A stretch of DNA of 7,566 nucleotides from Oscillospiraceae bacterium (GTDB lineage Bacteria > Bacillota > Clostridia > Oscillospirales > Oscillospiraceae). The DNA is taken from assembly GCA_016296635.1 (NCBI GenBank), contig JAEDIZ010000100.1, forward strand, positions 1 to 7,566, given 5' to 3'. The translations under genes and the position numbers were made by a program. Below the pieces are notes generated by a model. The model was not told the DNA's origin, did no database searches, and worked only from the letters and a program-made list of their open reading frames with translations. This document shows, piece by piece, positions 6,467-7,566 of the stretch (within the stretch, counting starts at the first letter, position 1; each line of letters opens with the position of its first letter).

Positions 6467-7441
6467 TCATGCCTCACCCAACACGGCGGTGATGCGGCAC
6501 CAGTCATCCTGCTGCTCGGTGGAAAGCACCTGCATGCCGGCAGCTTCAATCGCGTCGGTGACCTCATGCAGACGGGTGGAAAGGATGCCGGAGCAGATGA
6601 ATACGCTGCCTTCAGACAAAAAGTTCGGAACAACGGGGCTGAGCGGAATGATCACATCGGCTACGATGTTGGCAAGCACGATGTCATAATGATCCTTGAG
6701 TGATTCCATCATGGCCTGATCGCTGATAACATCGCCGGTAACCGCTGTAAAACGATTGGAGAACAGCTGATTGATGGCGGCATTTTCCCGGGCAATATCC
6801 TCTGCTTTCGGGTCAATGTCCACGCCGGTGGCGTGTTTTGCGCCCAACAGAAGCGCGGTAATGGACAGAATACCGCTGCCGGAGCCGAGATCCAGCACAT
6901 TTTCACCGCCCTGAATGGCATGCTCCAGTTCGCGCATACACATCTGCGTAGATGCATGCGCGCCGGTGCCGAAGATCATGCCGGGATCAAGTAAAACCTC
7001 GACCCGGTTTTCCGGATTCTCCGGATGCAGCCATTCCGGAACGACCAAAAGCTTTTTGCCAATGGGCAGGGGCTGATAGTACTGTTTCCAGTTGTTTTCC
7101 CAATCCTCATCCTGCACATGTTCGAGCGCAAGCTCCAAAGAGCCAAACTCCGTGCCCGGATACTGCAGACGAAGGGCCTGAAGCTGATCTCGCAGAAGGG
7201 AAACGTTTTCGGGAGCATCCGGCTTGTCTTCTAAATACAGACGGATCTGGCTGATGCCCTGCATTTTCTTTTCCAGTTCCTCATCTACATAGTCCCAGTA
7301 CTGCCGGTTTTCTTCCAAAAACTCATGAAAATCGGTTTCGTCGTCGATAATAAAGCTGTCAAAACCCAAAACGGTCAGCCGTTCGCCCACAAGATCAATG
7401 GCAGATGGTGCAGTTTTGATGGTCACTTCGATCCATTGCAT
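6467..7441 (-). CDS. prmA: PrmA, ribosomal protein L11 methyltransferase
   Basis: PrmA uses S-adenosylmethionine to trimethylate ribosomal protein L11 in the cytoplasm. The 324-residue length is normal. An N-terminal substrate-recognition domain (about 1-110), opening with MQWIEVTI, leads to the class I methyltransferase domain. There the family hallmark DPGMIFGTGAHAST (152-165) precedes motif I VLDLGSGSGILSI (182-194), the acidic ribose-binding strand GVDIDPKA (206-213) and the LANIVADVI motif (256-264), where Asn258 is the active-site Asn. Usual family members read GTGTH-P-T-T; here it is GTGAHAST, a mild variant. ATG 7441 follows AGGAGG (7449-7454) by seven bases. In Bacillus prmA sits in the hrcA-grpE-dnaK-dnaJ operon; here it heads its own unit with DUF4015 behind it. 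Confidence 0.96.
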   Translation of the reverse strand: MQWIEVTIKTAPSAIDLVGERLTVLGFDSFIIDDETDFHEFLEENRQYWDYVDEELEKKMQGISQIRLYLEDKPDAPENVSLLRDQLQALRLQYPGTEFGSLELALEHVQDEDWENNWKQYYQPLPIGKKLLVVPEWLHPENPENRVEVLLDPGMIFGTGAHASTQMCMRELEHAIQGGENVLDLGSGSGILSITALLLGAKHATGVDIDPKAEDIARENAAINQLFSNRFTAVTGDVISDQAMMESLKDHYDIVLANIVADVIIPLSPVVPNFLSEGSVFICSGILSTRLHEVTDAIEAAGMQVLSTEQQDDWCRITAVLGEA

Positions 7442-7453
7442 ATTAGAACCTCC

Positions 7454-7471
7454 TGATACATAACAGTATCA
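7454..7471. repeat. Short inverted repeat next to the prmA ribosome-binding site
   Basis: TGATAC (7454-7459) and GTATCA (7466-7471) form six-base inverted arms around ATAACA. The repeat spans the predicted transcription start and touches both the -10 box and the AGGAGG. It could be an operator or chance; as RNA only part of it would be transcribed. Confidence 0.4.
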
Positions 7472-7499
7472 TTTTACATGAAAATTCGCAGAATAACAA
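7471..7499 (-). promoter_or_regulatory. Promoter for prmA-DUF4015
   Basis: Read leftward, TTGTTA (7499-7494, four of six) is followed by a 17-base spacer and TAAAAT (7476-7471, five of six). The expected start is near 7464, giving a leader of about 23 bases with AGGAGG at 7449-7454. Spacing and position are good. A second leftward TATAAT at 7536-7531 has no convincing -35 partner. Confidence 0.6.
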
Positions 7500-7536
7500 G
7501 AGATTTTTTCTTCGGGAGTTTGACAGTTGAATTATA

Positions 7537-7566
7537 GAAAAAATGCTTGCAGGTCGCATAAAACCT
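7537..7566 (-). terminator. Probable partial terminator of a leftward gene beyond the right edge
   Basis: Read leftward from the edge: AGGT (7566-7563), an eight-base loop, ACCT (7554-7551), then GCAAGC (7550-7545), A and six T's (7543-7538). If the bases just outside the window complete the left arm, this is a normal ten-pair terminator. Only the inner four pairs can be seen. Confidence 0.4.

Noticed and set aside
7520..7548. Rightward promoter from TTGACA at 7520-7525
   Set aside because: No -10-like box occurs 16-18 bases downstream; the sequence there is ATGCTT.
1..7566. A hidden defence, mobile or CRISPR-type system
   Set aside because: There are no direct-repeat arrays, transposase, integrase, nuclease or toxin-like genes, no compositional break, and every gene fits a core chromosomal neighbourhood.

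Overview
The window looks like an ordinary housekeeping stretch of a Gram-positive Clostridia chromosome, most likely Oscillospiraceae/Ruminococcaceae. The evidence is strong AGGAGG ribosome-binding sites, a four-domain low-GC Gram-positive type S1 protein whose N-terminal side resembles the IspH-S1 fusions of Clostridia, a YkpA-type ABC-F protein, a DUF4015 putative glycoside hydrolase and a perfect CIRCE element. Base composition is moderate and even, with no sign of mobile DNA. The taxonomic call is inference from protein resemblance.

Layout. Positions 1-1071 (+) hold the 3' part of an S1-domain protein that runs off the left edge. A hairpin at 1084-1113 separates it from a small three-helix membrane protein (1141-1569, +). 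A strong hairpin terminator at 1590-1633 lies between that gene and a convergent ABC-F gene (1651-3255, -). The ABC-F gene and htpG (3433-5328, +) diverge from a 177-base control region. That region carries an extended -10 promoter for the ABC-F gene, a sigma-A type promoter for htpG and a perfect CIRCE operator just downstream of the htpG -10 box. A hairpin at 5347-5382 separates htpG from a convergent pair read leftward: prmA (6467-7441) followed 40 bases later by a membrane-anchored DUF4015 protein (5392-6426). prmA has its own promoter near 7471-7499. The right edge (7537-7566) looks like half of a terminator for another leftward gene outside the window.

Functional theme. Most genes concern translation and protein quality: S1 (mRNA binding), an ABC-F ribosome-associated ATPase, HtpG (Hsp90 chaperone) and PrmA (L11 methylation). 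The two remaining genes are a possible cell-envelope enzyme and an unknown membrane protein. No tRNA or rRNA gene, CRISPR array, insertion sequence, prophage or toxin-antitoxin system is visible, and I see no convincing novel multi-gene system. The points most worth a second look are the perfect CIRCE control of htpG and the ABC-F protein, in which every degenerate motif falls in the same composite ATP site. No gene-free stretch exceeds 300 bases.
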